The position numbers and the translations under genes are program-made. Under the pieces are notes generated by a model. That model was given only the letters and a program-made list of their open reading frames with translations. It was not told the origin of the DNA and made no database searches. DNA of 56,918 nt from positions 1-56,918 of the forward strand of contig LADN01000009.1 of NCBI GenBank assembly GCA_000961585.1. The letters run 5' to 3'. Position 1 is the first letter of the stretch, and each line of letters starts with the position of its first letter. This document shows positions 16,697-25,799 of this stretch, piece after piece. The DNA is from Peptococcaceae bacterium BRH_c4a. GTDB lineage: Bacteria; Bacillota; Desulfotomaculia; Desulfotomaculales; Desulfocucumaceae.

Positions 16697-16966
16697 ATGA
16701 GGGCGGTAATCACTGTTATCGGTAAGGACCGGGTGGGAATCATTGCGGGGATCAGCACCATACTGGCAGACTGCAATGTAAATATACTGGATTTAACCCA
16801 GACCATCATGCAGGATATTTTTACAATGATGATGCTGGTGGATGTGTCCAAGTGCTCCATCAGCTTTGCTGATCTGTCGGACAGCCTGGAAGGCAAGGGC
16901 CGGGATTTGGGACTCTCGGTGAAAATACAGCATGAGGATATTTTCAGCTCCATGCACAGAATTTAA
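16697..16966 (+). CDS. ACT-domain protein (UPF0237 family)
   Basis: 89 residues: a single ACT domain ([20 protein letters not shown] followed by [20 protein letters not shown]), a fold that binds amino acids and dimerises. Preceded by a strong site (AAGGAGGGG). It is 10 bp upstream of the UPF0210 gene; the ACT + UPF0210 pair is conserved in many Firmicutes and archaea, implying that the ACT protein regulates or binds the larger partner. Ligand unknown. Confidence 0.9.
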   Translation: MRAVITVIGKDRVGIIAGISTILADCNVNILDLTQTIMQDIFTMMMLVDVSKCSISFADLSDSLEGKGRDLGLSVKIQHEDIFSSMHRI

Positions 16967-16976
16967 GGGGGAAAAA

Positions 16977-18335
16977 ATGATAAGCCCGTTTGAAATAATA
17001 GAAACTATAAAAATGATCCAGGAAGAAAATCTTGACATACGCACCATTACCATGGGTATATCCCTGAGGGACTGCTGCCATCCCGATGCAGGGGAGGCCT
17101 GCCGGAAGATTTACGATAAAATCACCAGCCTTTCCAGAGATCTGGTCAAGGTTGGGGAAGACATAGAGCGGGAATACGGAATTCCCATAATAAACAAGAG
17201 AATATCGGTCACTCCCATATCACTGGCGGCTGAAAGCAGCGATGAAGAGAGCTACCTAAGATTTGCCCAAACCCTGGATAAGGCCGCCGACACTGCCGGC
17301 GTCAACTTTATAGGGGGCTTTTCGGCCCTGGTGCACAAGGGTTACACCAAAGGGGACGGCAGGCTTATCCGATCCATTCCCGAGGCCCTGTCCACCACCC
17401 GGAAGGTGTGCTCCTCGGTAAATGTGGCCACCACCAAGGCAGGGATAAACATGGATGCCGTGAGAGAAATGGGGCTGATGATTAAAGAGGCGGCCCGTCT
17501 GACCGCAGATAATGGGGGCCTGGCCTGCGCCAAGCTGGTGGTTTTCTCCAATGTGCCCGAGGACAACCCCTTTATGGCCGGGGCCTTTCACGGCATAGGC
17601 GAGCCGGAGTGTGTCATAAACGTGGGAGTCAGCGGCCCCGGGGCCATAAAGTCCGCCCTGGAAAAGGTGAAGGGAGCCGACTTTGGCGTAGTGGCCGAAA
17701 CCATTAAGAAGAAAGCCTTTAAAATCACCAGAATGGGGGAATTGGTAGCCCGGGAGGCCTCCAGGAGGCTGGGAGTCCCCTTCGGAATAGTGGACCTGTC
17801 CCTGGCCCCCACCCCCACCATAGGAGACAGCGTTGCCCACATACTGGAGGAAATGGGTCTGGAGAAATGCGGCGCCCACGGCACCACCGCCGCCCTGGCC
17901 CTGTTGAATGACGCCGTGAAAAAGGGCGGCACAATGGCCTCCTCCTACGTGGGGGGCCTGAGCGGAGCCTTTATACCGGTAAGCGAGGACGCCGGCATGA
18001 TCGATGCCGTCCAGTGCGGAGCCCTCTCCCTGGAAAAACTGGAGGCCATGACCTGCGTGTGCTCGGTGGGGCTGGACATGATCGTGGTTCCGGGCAGCAC
18101 CAGCGCTGAAACCATATCGGCCATCATTGCCGATGAAATTGCCATTGGCGTAATCAACAATAAAACAACGGCGGTGAGGATAATCCCGGCCCCGGGCAAA
18201 GAAGTGGGTGACGTGGTGGAATTCGGCGGGCTCCTGGGATCGGGCCCGGTGATGAAGGTGAGTCCGTTCGGCAGCGAAGAGTTTATTAAAAGGGGCGGAA
18301 GAGTTCCCGCCCCCATACACAGCCTGAGCAACTAA
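16977..18335 (+). CDS. UPF0210 (DUF711 / PFL-like) protein
   Basis: 452 residues from ATG 16977 (site AAGGGGGAA), full length for the family. Typical stretches: [68 protein letters not shown], and [17 protein letters not shown]. The family has a fold related to glycyl-radical enzymes such as pyruvate formate-lyase but lacks the glycyl-radical site; biochemical function is unknown. It is co-transcribed with the ACT protein 10 bp upstream. Only 33 bp separate it from the convergent helicase and no hairpin was seen there. Confidence 0.9.
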   Translation: MISPFEIIETIKMIQEENLDIRTITMGISLRDCCHPDAGEACRKIYDKITSLSRDLVKVGEDIEREYGIPIINKRISVTPISLAAESSDEESYLRFAQTLDKAADTAGVNFIGGFSALVHKGYTKGDGRLIRSIPEALSTTRKVCSSVNVATTKAGINMDAVREMGLMIKEAARLTADNGGLACAKLVVFSNVPEDNPFMAGAFHGIGEPECVINVGVSGPGAIKSALEKVKGADFGVVAETIKKKAFKITRMGELVAREASRRLGVPFGIVDLSLAPTPTIGDSVAHILEEMGLEKCGAHGTTAALALLNDAVKKGGTMASSYVGGLSGAFIPVSEDAGMIDAVQCGALSLEKLEAMTCVCSVGLDMIVVPGSTSAETISAIIADEIAIGVINNKTTAVRIIPAPGKEVGDVVEFGGLLGSGPVMKVSPFGSEEFIKRGGRVPAPIHSLSN

Positions 18336-18368
18336 ACAACAAACACTTTCTAATACTTCTACACGCCT

Positions 18369-19814
18369 TTAAAAGGTGCGGCTTTTAAATCGACCTTTCC
18401 CTTCAAACCCACTACCCCGGTGGAAATCTTTTTTGGCAGCTCCGCCTCTGAAGTGTCCTCTATGACCGGGGCCTATATTTTTGGCCTCTTTTATCCTGAG
18501 AGGCCTCTCCTCGGTCAGTGTGACAGGGGTCTTATCGGATTCTTTGGTAAGTATCTTTAATGCTGCCGCCAGGAGGGTAACCGAGTCCGTTTGCTCCAGC
18601 AAGCCCTCGGCCAACCCCTTATAATTGCTGATATCACCTTTTTCCACGGTCAGTAGAAGTTTATCCACCGCCATTCGCTGCTGTCCTTCAAAGGCATCTT
18701 TAATGGTTGGAACAGGCTTTTTGACTATTTTACCTCTGGTCATGTTCTCAATCACTCTAAGGTGCCGAATCTCCCTGGGCGTAACCAGCGTAATGGCCTC
18801 TCCCGCTTTTCCCGCCCGGCCTGTACGTCCAACCCGGTGGACATACCCTTCCGGGTCCTGGGGAATGTCAAAGTTGAAAATATGGGTGACCCCGGTGATA
18901 TCCAGGCCCCTGGCGGCAACATCGGTGGCCACCAGCACCTCCACATTGCCTTCCTTAAACTGTCGCATCACCTGGTCCCGCCTGGACTGCGGCATATCCC
19001 CGTGGATGCCCTCGGCTGAATAGCCCCGTTTGCCCAAACCCTCGAAAAGCTCGTCCACCCGGCGCTTGGTGCGTCCGAAGATAATGGTTCTTTCCGGTGC
19101 CTGTGCATCCAGCAGACGGCAGAGGGCATCAAATTTTTGTCTCTCCTCCACCTCAACATAGCTTTGATCAAGTGTTGGCACGGTAACCTGCCTAGTCTCA
19201 ATCCTGATAACTTCCGGATTCTTCATAAAGCGCCGGGCCAGGACCTGTATGGGAGCGGGGATGGTGGCCGAAAAAAGCAAGGTCTGCCGGTTCTCGGGAA
19301 TGTCTTTAAGTATGGTCTCAATATCCTCTTTAAAGCCCATATTCAACATTTCGTCCGCCTCATCCAAAACCACCATGCCGACCTGATTCAACCGTATTGT
19401 CCTTCGCCTCATGTGATCCATGAAACGCCCGGGAGTACCCACAATAATATGGGGCCTGTTCTTCAACGCCCTGATCTGGCGGCTCATATCCTGGCCGCCG
19501 TAGATGGGCAGTGAGCGGATTCCCTTATACTGACCGATCCTGTTTATCTCCTCGGCCACCTGGACGGCCAGTTCCCGTGTAGGGGCCAGGACAACCCCCT
19601 GTATCTGATCCCAGTCAGCCTTCATAAACTCAACTAAAGGAATGCCAAAGGCAGCGGTTTTACCGGTGCCGGTATGGGCCTGCCCGATCAGATCCTGTCC
19701 TTGCAAAGCCACAGGAATAGCCTTCTCTTGTATGGGTGTGGCCTCTTCAAAACCCATCTCGTTAAGAGCCCGGATCACTGGCTCAGTTAATCCAAAGTCA
19801 TTAAATGTCGTCAT
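18369..19814 (-). CDS. cshA: DEAD-box ATP-dependent RNA helicase (CshA/DeaD type)
   Basis: 481 residues. All core motifs: Q motif [22 protein letters not shown], Ia PTRELAVQ, Ib [53 protein letters not shown]. After the core is a ~60-residue linker and a basic, glycine-rich tail ([10 protein letters not shown] ... [18 protein letters not shown]), which binds RNA. It unwinds short duplexes in ribosome assembly and mRNA decay. Site AAGGGGAAGAGA precedes ATG 19814. The tail is short compared with CsdA/DeaD, so CshA-like is the better name. Confidence 0.92.
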   Translation of the reverse strand: MTTFNDFGLTEPVIRALNEMGFEEATPIQEKAIPVALQGQDLIGQAHTGTGKTAAFGIPLVEFMKADWDQIQGVVLAPTRELAVQVAEEINRIGQYKGIRSLPIYGGQDMSRQIRALKNRPHIIVGTPGRFMDHMRRRTIRLNQVGMVVLDEADEMLNMGFKEDIETILKDIPENRQTLLFSATIPAPIQVLARRFMKNPEVIRIETRQVTVPTLDQSYVEVEERQKFDALCRLLDAQAPERTIIFGRTKRRVDELFEGLGKRGYSAEGIHGDMPQSRRDQVMRQFKEGNVEVLVATDVAARGLDITGVTHIFNFDIPQDPEGYVHRVGRTGRAGKAGEAITLVTPREIRHLRVIENMTRGKIVKKPVPTIKDAFEGQQRMAVDKLLLTVEKGDISNYKGLAEGLLEQTDSVTLLAAALKILTKESDKTPVTLTEERPLRIKEAKNIGPGHRGHFRGGAAKKDFHRGSGFEGKGRFKSRTF

Positions 19815-20097
19815 TGATTCTCTTCCCCTTTACACCTTGAATACCCGGCAAAACACTCATCTTTATTTATAGCATGCCCACAGAAAAAAAAATCAGCCAG
19901 GCTTTTATAAAGGAAAGGTCAAGCGTATAAACTTTGAAACGGTTATAAGGGTATCTCTGTGTTAGGAAGAAGGCTTGCTTCCATAAAATTATAAAACCGT
20001 ATTTAACCTGTTTTTGGGCTGAAAAAAATTTTTTTTCAAGCTATGCTGCCAGAATATCATTTTAACTTCCAGAGAATCCTGGGCTTCACCATATATG

Positions 20098-20142
20098 ATA
20101 GGTTAAAAGAAATTGACTTAACCTATCGGTTAAGGTTAATAT
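20098..20142 (+). promoter_or_regulatory. Promoter with cluster of GGTTAA operator half-sites
   Basis: -35 TTGACT (20113-20118), 18-bp spacer, -10 TAATAT (20137-20142). Overlaid on it are GGTTAA at 20101-20106, TTAACC at 20118-20123, GGTTAA at 20128-20133 and 20134-20139. ATAGGTTAA (20098-20106) and TTAACCTAT (20118-20126) form a 9-bp inverted repeat. The layout fits autorepression by the XRE protein encoded downstream. The remaining DNA from 19815 to 20097 shows only AT-rich leader sequence. Confidence 0.7.
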
Positions 20143-20194
20143 ATAGGTATAAAGCCATGAGGCGCTGACTATACTATAGTAAAGGAGTTTCGTA

Positions 20195-20641
20195 ATGGTG
20201 GCGTTCGAAAGTAGTGGAATTCTGCCTCCAGGCGATTATCCGATGACGTTTAAAGATTTAAGAGAATCGATACTTGTCAACGGACCTGCTGATATGACAG
20301 GGTGGGATATTAACTGGCGGTTATACTTGGCCAGCCAATTGGAGATTGTTGTCACACAATTATGGACAGTAGGCATCTCGGAAATTTTTATCAATGGTTC
20401 GTTTGTCGAAGATAAATTACACCCTAACGATATAGACGGCTATTTTGAAACTGAGCTTATGCGTTTTGCTACTGGTGATTTACAAAGAGAGCTTAATTCA
20501 CTTGACCCCGGGATTTGGGTTTGGGACCCTAATAGTAGAAAATCCTATAGAGGTCATACGAAAGCCCAATTACCCATGTGGCATAAATACCGTATCGAAC
20601 TTTACCCTCATTGTAATGGCATCTACTCCGGCATATTATAG
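20195..20641 (+). CDS. DUF6932 nucleotidyltransferase-like protein (possible toxin)
   Basis: 148 residues. Starts LPPGDYPMTFKDLRES and carries the nucleotidyltransferase-like motif GSFVEDKLHPNDIDGYFE (GS, then D-x-D), the pattern of DUF6932/MNT-like proteins. By family logic it may transfer a nucleotide to an RNA or protein, or be an inactive relative. Ribosome binding site AAAGGAGTTTCG precedes ATG 20195. An XRE-family gene follows by about 30 bp, giving a two-gene module behind a promoter with repeated operator half-sites, which resembles a toxin–antitoxin operon. Moderate AT content compared with neighbours. Toxin role is inference. Confidence 0.7.
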   Translation: MVAFESSGILPPGDYPMTFKDLRESILVNGPADMTGWDINWRLYLASQLEIVVTQLWTVGISEIFINGSFVEDKLHPNDIDGYFETELMRFATGDLQRELNSLDPGIWVWDPNSRKSYRGHTKAQLPMWHKYRIELYPHCNGIYSGIL

Positions 20642-20673
20642 GTAACCAAAATACTTTGGAAAGGATGATAAAG

Positions 20674-21114
20674 GTGATAAGAACTGATAAAGAATTCACA
20701 GCAATGAAAGAACGGCTCCTACAAGACGAAAAATTAATCAAAATTCAGAGGGAAGAGCTAACCAAAATGGGGCTAACAGAGGAACAGATAGATCGGGTTA
20801 TAGAACCTACAATTTGCTTCTATGAGCAACTTAAAGAGGAAGTATCCTATTATGAGCGTATCAAAAGAGGGGAATTCGATGCACTCGAGAACTTTTTAGG
20901 TTTAGGCAAAATCCTTATTGGGGCTAGAATAGCGCTTGGACTTTCCCAATGCGATCTTGCCAATCGTTTGGGAGTTTCTGAGGCCCAGGTTTCAAAAGAC
21001 GAACGAAATGAGTACCATGGAATTACAGTAGAAAAAGCACAAAGAATTTTAGATGCTCTTGGCATCAAGTTAATTAGCACAGTCCAGCCCTTCCCCAAAA
21101 AGCTTGCCAGTTAA
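20674..21114 (+). CDS. XRE-family HTH regulator / antitoxin-like protein
   Basis: About 146 residues. The N-terminal ~75 residues are helical and charged (coiled-coil-like, KERLLQDEKLIKIQREEL), followed by an XRE helix-turn-helix: ILIGARIALGLSQCDLANRL followed by GVSEAQVSKDERNEYHGI. GTG 20674 is chosen because GGAAAGG lies 9 bp before it; ATG 20665 and TTG 20656 are alternatives in the same frame. It probably binds the GGTTAA half-sites upstream of its partner gene and represses the operon. An intrinsic terminator follows at 21197. Confidence 0.78.
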   Translation: MIRTDKEFTAMKERLLQDEKLIKIQREELTKMGLTEEQIDRVIEPTICFYEQLKEEVSYYERIKRGEFDALENFLGLGKILIGARIALGLSQCDLANRLGVSEAQVSKDERNEYHGITVEKAQRILDALGIKLISTVQPFPKKLAS

Positions 21115-21196
21115 GCAAGAAAAATGCTTTTGCATGAACCAAATAGCTTAAGAGCACCTTAAAAAAGAGTCCCTATCATGGCTCATATTAACAACT

Positions 21197-21234
21197 CTTG
21201 GTTGAAGGATCTTTCCTAAAACCAAGGGTTTTTT
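21197..21234 (+). terminator. Intrinsic terminator after the DUF6932/XRE pair
   Basis: CTTGGTT (21197-21203) pairs with AACCAAG (21220-21226); the tract GGTTTTTT follows. Inner AAGGAT/CTTTCC adds pairing. Confidence 0.75.
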
Positions 21235-21269
21235 ACGTTTTGGAAGAAACCTTATACGGGGAAATTCGC

Positions 21270-21566
21270 TCAGGACATGCCCGAAAGAAGCTTATTAACA
21301 AGATTATTTGCTCTTTGGACTATTTTTGCCTCTTCAACCCTACACAACTCACCATCTTTAACCACAATTTCACCGTTCACAATTGTATAGTCAACCGGCC
21401 TGGAAACGCCAACGGTGGCTAAAATTGACCTGGGGTCAAGACGGGCGCCGACATATTCCAGCCTATTGGTATCAAGCATAAATAAATCTGCCGCTTTGCC
21501 CGCTTCAATACTGCCGATATCCTCCCGTCCCAAAAGAATGGCTCCGCCTTTTTTAGTTTTATTCAC
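21270..21566 (-). pseudogene. Amidohydrolase fragment (C-terminal ~95 residues)
   Basis: The frame encodes only the C-terminal beta-sandwich portion of a metal-dependent amidohydrolase: IGSIEAGKAADLFMLDTNRL-EYVG, LDPRSILATVGVSRPVDYTI and VNGEIVVKDGEL. This is closest in pattern to 8-oxoguanine / guanine deaminase-like enzymes (450 residues when complete). The TIM-barrel with all metal ligands is missing, and there is no ribosome binding site, so it is a decayed gene. It ends where the XRE module's terminator begins, suggesting that insertion of that module or a deletion removed the rest. Confidence 0.75.
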
Positions 21567-21572
21567 TAAATA

Positions 21573-21905
21573 CTAGCCCCAACCTTGCCAAATCTCAGGG
21601 CAATAGCCAACCGTTACCTTTGGCCCGCATCTGACAATGGGGGTTTTAAACAGCAGAGGATGAGCCAGCAGCATATCTTCGGTGTTGTGGACCATATATT
21701 TAAGATTGCGCCTGGCATATTCTTTTCCCTCTGTGTCCATAAGTTTTTCCAGACCCACCGCCGACTTGATCCTGTCCAGTTCGCCTTTGCTGAGGCCGCG
21801 CACCGTCAGGTCAACAAAATGATAAGGAATGCTTCGCTCTTTGAAATAGCGTTCGGCCTTCCGGGTATCCTGGCATTTTTTTATGCCGAATATCTGGATG
21901 TTCAT
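21573..21905 (-). CDS. ArsC/Spx-family thioredoxin-fold protein
   Basis: 110 residues, complete for the ArsC-like family: FGIKKCQDTRKAERYFKERS with the single active-site cysteine C11, then VDLTVRGLSKGEL and the C-terminal LLAHPLLFKTPIVRCG. The family includes glutaredoxin-linked arsenate reductases and the Spx regulators; the lone cysteine and missing arginine of the RP motif argue against a classical arsenate reductase. Cytoplasmic. 18 bp downstream of ywbE on the same strand. Confidence 0.8.
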   Translation of the reverse strand: MNIQIFGIKKCQDTRKAERYFKERSIPYHFVDLTVRGLSKGELDRIKSAVGLEKLMDTEGKEYARRNLKYMVHNTEDMLLAHPLLFKTPIVRCGPKVTVGYCPEIWQGWG

Positions 21906-21923
21906 CTCTCCCGCCCCGTTTCT

Positions 21924-22118
21924 TCACTCAATAACTTCCTGAACTCTGCCAATTATTCCATTATCCAAACGAACCTTAATACCCCGCTGATGAACGGCGC
22001 TATTGGTAAGAATGTCCTTTACCACTCCTTCAGTTAACTGCCCGGAACGCTGATGTTGTTTTTGTACAATTTTAACTTTTAAACCTGCCCTAATATTTTT
22101 TCGTTCTGTTCCATTCAT
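21924..22118 (-). CDS. ywbE: YwbE family protein (DUF2196)
   Basis: 64 residues from ATG 22118 (site GAGGGAT). The upstream in-frame start at 22220 is rejected because the family begins at MNGTERKNIRAGLKV. Typical features: VKIVQKQHQRSGQLTEGVVK, DILTNSAVHQRGIKVRLDNG, GRVQEV, an all-beta KOW/SH3-like fold. Function not established. It shares a transcript with the ArsC-like gene. Confidence 0.85.
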   Translation of the reverse strand: MNGTERKNIRAGLKVKIVQKQHQRSGQLTEGVVKDILTNSAVHQRGIKVRLDNGIIGRVQEVIE

Positions 22119-22270
22119 AGCAATATCCCTCATCCCTAACTTTAATTTCGGGGCCACTATCTTATATTTTAATAAAAAGTTGCCTCCCAATGTATATTTT
22201 ATTTCCATAGTTTGCGACAATAATGAGGTCGGCCTTATAATATTTATATTACAGCATTCGGAGGAGAGAA

Positions 22271-23500
22271 ATGGATTACGATCTGATTGTAGTTGGCGGC
22301 GGCCCCGCAGGGATGCTAGGCGCGGCTACAGCGGCGGCCAACGGTCTAAAGGTGGTTTTGTTAGAAAAAAACGAAAAGCTTGGCAAAAAGCTTTTTATAA
22401 CAGGCAAAGGCAGATGCAATTTTACCAATAATGGTGATACTGATGATTTTCTTAATAACATTGTAACCAACAAAAAATTTTTATACAGCGCCTTTAAAAG
22501 TTTTAGCAATTACCAGCTTATAGCATTATTAGAATCACTTGGTCTCAAAACTAAGGTAGAAAGGGGCAACCGGGTTTTTCCAGAATCAGACAAGTCCAGT
22601 GATGTTATCAAAGCGCTCCACAAATATTTGCAACTGAACAATGTAGAAATTAGACTGAATACCGAGGTTAAGGAACTCCTTGTGCGAGACCATCAAATAA
22701 CCGGTGTATCTTTAAATAGTAAACAAATATCCGCAGAAAAAGTATTAATCGCCACCGGGGGCATGTCCTACAGGCAAACCGGGTCCACCGGAGACGGCTA
22801 CAGAATGGCACAGCAGTTGGGACATTCTATAGTTGAGCCAAAACCCGCTTTAGTTCCCCTGGTGACCGGGGAAAAATGGGTTAAAGACCTACAGGGTCTA
22901 ACCTTAAAAAATGTAACTGTCAAAATAATAAATAAAAAGGCCAAAGCAGAACAGTTCGGCGAAATGATCTTTACGCACTTTGGTGTATCCGGCCCTATCA
23001 TTTTAAGCATAAGCAGCTTTTTAAAAGAGAATTTCGCTTCTCCAGTGAAGTTGAGAATTGATTTAAAGCCCGCTTTGTCAGATGAACAATTGGATGACCG
23101 CCTGCAGAGGGATTTTAATAAATTTACCGGAAAGCACCTTAAAAATTCCCTGGATGATTTGCTTCCACAAAAAATGATTCCGGTAATACTGGAATTATCC
23201 GGCGTAGATATGCATAAGCAGGTAAACCAGATTTCAAAAATAGAGCGGGGGCTGCTGGCGCATACCCTAAAAAACCTCCCCTTAACCGTCACCGGCACCC
23301 GCCCGTTAAACGAGGCGATTATCACCAGCGGCGGCATCAATGTAAAAGAAATCAACCCTTCGACTTTAGAATCAAAGATTATTAAAGGCCTGTATTTTGC
23401 CGGTGAGGTTATTGATGTAGATGCCTTGACCGGGGGGTATAATTTGCAAATAGCCTTTTCCACCGGGTATCTCAGTGGAAGCAGTTCGGCTAATGATTAA
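22271..23500 (+). CDS. FAD-dependent oxidoreductase, HI0933/BaiN family
   Basis: 409 residues. N-terminal FAD dinucleotide motif YDLIVVGGGPAGMLGAATAA, then NEKLGKKLFITGKGRCNFTN characteristic of HI0933-like flavoproteins, ATGGMSYRQTGSTGDGYRMA in the middle and TSGGINVKEINPSTLESKII near the C-terminus with GEVIDVDALTGGYNLQIAFS-TG. The family covers BaiN-type steroid reductases and uncharacterised flavoproteins; true substrate unknown. Site GGAGGAGAGAA precedes ATG 22271. Single gene, ended by a terminator immediately after the stop. Confidence 0.9.
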   Translation: MDYDLIVVGGGPAGMLGAATAAANGLKVVLLEKNEKLGKKLFITGKGRCNFTNNGDTDDFLNNIVTNKKFLYSAFKSFSNYQLIALLESLGLKTKVERGNRVFPESDKSSDVIKALHKYLQLNNVEIRLNTEVKELLVRDHQITGVSLNSKQISAEKVLIATGGMSYRQTGSTGDGYRMAQQLGHSIVEPKPALVPLVTGEKWVKDLQGLTLKNVTVKIINKKAKAEQFGEMIFTHFGVSGPIILSISSFLKENFASPVKLRIDLKPALSDEQLDDRLQRDFNKFTGKHLKNSLDDLLPQKMIPVILELSGVDMHKQVNQISKIERGLLAHTLKNLPLTVTGTRPLNEAIITSGGINVKEINPSTLESKIIKGLYFAGEVIDVDALTGGYNLQIAFSTGYLSGSSSAND

Positions 23501-23532
23501 ACCGGGGCGACATCTAACGCCCCGGTTTTTTC
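23501..23532 (+). terminator. Intrinsic terminator of the flavoprotein gene
   Basis: ACCGGGGCG (23501-23509) pairs with CGCCCCGGT (23518-23526), followed by TTTTTT. Nine-bp GC-rich stem, starting one base after the stop codon. Confidence 0.9.
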
Positions 23533-23608
23533 GTAGTATAGGAAATTATGCTTTTCGAAAATTGTGGATAACTTATTTTGTCACGGCGAAAACCCTATGT
23601 TCATTTTT

Positions 23609-24003
23609 GGGGGTCACTCCGGGGTCACTTGAGGGTCGCTGCATTGTCGCTAATGGGTAGGCGGAGCGATTTAAGTCCGGCCTGCATTACCTCCTGCTGC
23701 AACTGTCTCTAAACTTGGTCGCCAACGAAATGCCGACCGCCTCCAACGCCGCATCCTTGCGTCGATTCCGGCTTCCGGCTGCGTCCTGCAGCCGGCTCGG
23801 CATTACGTAGGCTCGGTCGTTAAGAGACAGTAGCAGCCTCCGGTACATTCCGCACGGACTTAAATCACTCCCCCTCACTGCATGTCGCTGTGGGGTCTCT
23901 TGAGGGTCGCTTTTAAAGCATGCTGTCACAATTCTGGATTCTGGATTCTGGCTCCTGGATTCCGCCGTCTGCAAGCCGGCAACGCCCGTCAGGGCGTTTT
24001 TTT
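23609..24003 (-). repeat. Structured dispersed element, copy A (full length, candidate ncRNA)
   Basis: Inverse orientation to copy B. Nested pairings: outer stem 23663-23678 with 23856-23871 (16 bp, one mismatch), GCTGCAACTGTCTCT (23696-23710) with 23823-23837, AATGCCGA (23729-23736) with 23797-23804, CCGGCTGC (23775-23782) with 23788-23795, CGCA/TGCG at 23750-23761. GCGACCC/GTGACCC units lie on both flanks. The plus-strand end has hairpin AACGCCC/GGGCGTT plus T-run (23981-24003). It fills the gap between convergent genes. The ORFs across it (23687-23974 minus) are not believed to be genes. Confidence 0.85.
23981..24003 (+). terminator. Intrinsic terminator at the end of element copy A
   Basis: AACGCCC (23981-23987), loop, GGGCGTT (23992-23998), then T-run to 24003. 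The same unit is at 53015-53037 in copy D. Confidence 0.85.
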
Positions 24004-24010
24004 AATCATT

Positions 24011-24556
24011 TTAAGCTTTTGGGAAGTGCCTTTTTAGCAGGCCGTAGAAAGCCATGCAGTGTCTGGCTTCGTCTTTGCAAGCCTCATGAATGGCGTCATG
24101 GATAGCGTCATGCCCTTCCTTTTTGGAGCGGGTGGCAATTTCCTTTTTCCCGCGGTTGGCCCCGGCTTCGCCATCCACCAGTTTTTTCAGGTTCTCCTCG
24201 GTGCTTTCACTTAGTCCTTCTCCCAGAAGTTCGGCGAAGCGGGCCGCGTGATGCGCCTCTTCCCAGGCTATGCGCTTCATTGTCTCGGCTATCTCGGTAT
24301 AGCCCTCCCGCTCGGCCTGGCGGGCCATGGCGATGTACAATCCCACCTCCATGCACTCACCCCTGAACTGCATGCCCAAATCCTCTTCAAAACCTGATCC
24401 CTTTGCCACACCCAGTTTGTTCCAGTCCACAAGATCAGGCCCGGAGGAGGTCATCGGTTCGAATTTCTCCTTCGGAGCTCCGCAGTTGGGACATTTTTCC
24501 GGTGCCGCTTCCCCTTCGTGGACATACCCGCAAACCGTACATCGCCATCTTTTCAT
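24011..24556 (-). CDS. rbr: Reverse rubrerythrin (rubredoxin domain first)
   Basis: 181 residues. N-terminal rubredoxin-like iron site C-x2-C at CTVCGYVHEG and C-x2-C at CPNCGAP (residues ~8-28), then a four-helix ferritin-like domain with E-x2-H motifs (FRGECMEVGLYIAMARQAER, WEEAHHAARFAELLG, HEACKDEARHCMAF). The order rubredoxin-then-diiron is that of reverse rubrerythrins, which reduce H2O2 to water in anaerobes. Last gene of the perR operon, 120 bp after the flavin reductase; that gap may hold a second promoter. A CGGGGCC-rich loop region (KKLVDGEAGANRGKK) lies between helices. Confidence 0.9.
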   Translation of the reverse strand: MKRWRCTVCGYVHEGEAAPEKCPNCGAPKEKFEPMTSSGPDLVDWNKLGVAKGSGFEEDLGMQFRGECMEVGLYIAMARQAEREGYTEIAETMKRIAWEEAHHAARFAELLGEGLSESTEENLKKLVDGEAGANRGKKEIATRSKKEGHDAIHDAIHEACKDEARHCMAFYGLLKRHFPKA

Positions 24557-24677
24557 TATTTTTCAACCTCCCTGATAAATTTTAACAGCTTTTTAAAATT
24601 TTATTTAATCGCCTTCTTTTTAACTCCTCGGCTTTCTATTTGTCTGCAGGTATTCTATTGTAAACTAAGCCAGCTTA

Positions 24678-25361
24678 CTACTCCTTTTCAAACTCATCCT
24701 TGCCCACGCCGCAAACCGGGCAGACCCAATCTTCCGGCAGTTTTTCGAAAGGCGTGCCGGGGGCGACGCCATGATCCTCGTCTCCCGCCTCCGGGTCGTA
24801 AACATAGCCACAGACTGAACAAACGTATTTATCCATTTTGTTTTTCCCTCCGTTCTCTTTTTCCACTATAGTCGGCGTAGTTTTGGGGGTTCCCCCCCTT
24901 TTTAACAGGTGGTAGTCGGCATAGGTCATCGGAACGCCTTCTTTCAGTATTTCGGCGCCTGTTAATTTACCTATAAATATATCGTGAGTGCCGGCGTCAA
25001 CCACCTGTATTACCCCTGCCTCAAGGTACGCTAAACTGCCCTCCGTTAAGTATGGTACTCCGGCGCTGCCAATTTTATAATTGACCCCCGCAAACTTATC
25101 CGCCTCCCGGCCGGATTTAAATCCGAAATTTCCAATCAGGGACAAAGGGGCGTCCAGAGCCAGCACCGACACCGTAAAAAGCTTGCTCTCCTTTATAAAC
25201 TCATTTGTCAGATTGTTTTTATTAATGCTTACAGCGATGGTCACCGGATCACCGGAAATCTGTATGGCGGTGTTGGCCACCTGGCCGTTAAGACGTTCGC
25301 CCTTTCTGGAGGTAATGACGTACAGGCCGTAACTGATTTGATGTAACGCCTTGGTGTTCAA
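24678..25361 (-). CDS. hrb: Flavin reductase–rubredoxin fusion (high-molecular-weight rubredoxin, Hrb)
   Basis: 227 residues. Residues ~1-160 are a flavin reductase-like FMN-binding domain ([38 protein letters not shown]), residues ~175-225 a rubredoxin with C-x2-C pairs [18 protein letters not shown] and [14 protein letters not shown]. In Moorella the same fusion (Hrb) passes electrons from NADH to the diiron flavoprotein FprA for O2 and NO reduction, and the fprA gene is two genes upstream here. Site lies before ATG 25361. Complete. Confidence 0.93.
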   Translation of the reverse strand: MNTKALHQISYGLYVITSRKGERLNGQVANTAIQISGDPVTIAVSINKNNLTNEFIKESKLFTVSVLALDAPLSLIGNFGFKSGREADKFAGVNYKIGSAGVPYLTEGSLAYLEAGVIQVVDAGTHDIFIGKLTGAEILKEGVPMTYADYHLLKRGGTPKTTPTIVEKENGGKNKMDKYVCSVCGYVYDPEAGDEDHGVAPGTPFEKLPEDWVCPVCGVGKDEFEKE

Positions 25362-25406
25362 GCAATCCTCTCCTTACCTCTTTTTTAGCCCGGCCGGCCC
25401 AAATAT

Positions 25407-25787
25407 TTATCCCCGGCTAATCCACAGACCATGAAGATTACAGTAGCCTCGGGCTAAAATACTATCTGCCGGGATTTCAAATTCCGCCTCCGGCTTTTCC
25501 CCCGGGGCCAGGTATTTCCTGTAAACCCTGTCACCGGCAATTACTTCAATCCACTCAATAAAGTGCTTTTCTTCCATGGGATGATCGATGCTGCCCACTT
25601 TAACGGTTACCTTATTGCCTGCCCTTTCGATTACCGGAACGTGTTTTTCTTTTGACGCATCCACCGAGTTCTCCTTCAGCAGTTCCATAGGTTTGTTGCA
25701 GCATACAAGCTGCCCTGCGCCGGTATGCAGCATCTCCGCAATATTGCCGCAAACATTGCACTTGTAAACCTGGTTAAGTTCAGTCAT
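25407..25787 (-). CDS. dfx: Desulfoferrodoxin (superoxide reductase)
   Basis: 126 residues, two-iron type. N-terminal desulforedoxin site C10-x2-C13 ... C-C ([13 protein letters not shown] ... LVCCNKPM), then the SOR domain with the Fe(His)4Cys ligands: H in [22 protein letters not shown], and the C-terminal CNLHGLW. It reduces superoxide to peroxide using rubredoxin electrons. Site GGAGGC lies before the ATG at 25787. Between fprA (12 bp) and hrb (45 bp), as in other anaerobes. Confidence 0.95.
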   Translation of the reverse strand: MTELNQVYKCNVCGNIAEMLHTGAGQLVCCNKPMELLKENSVDASKEKHVPVIERAGNKVTVKVGSIDHPMEEKHFIEWIEVIAGDRVYRKYLAPGEKPEAEFEIPADSILARGYCNLHGLWISRG

Positions 25788-25799
25788 GATACAGCCTCC

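Noticed and set aside
15481-16953. 490-codon open frame on the minus strand opposite the chemoreceptor
   Set aside because: Gly/Leu/His-rich shadow of a GC-rich helical gene; the plus strand encodes a clear chemotaxis protein with all expected motifs, and the antisense product shows no domain and no ribosome binding site.
17256-18320. 354-codon minus-strand ORF over the UPF0210 gene
   Set aside because: Shadow frame in GC-rich DNA, glycine-rich and without motifs.
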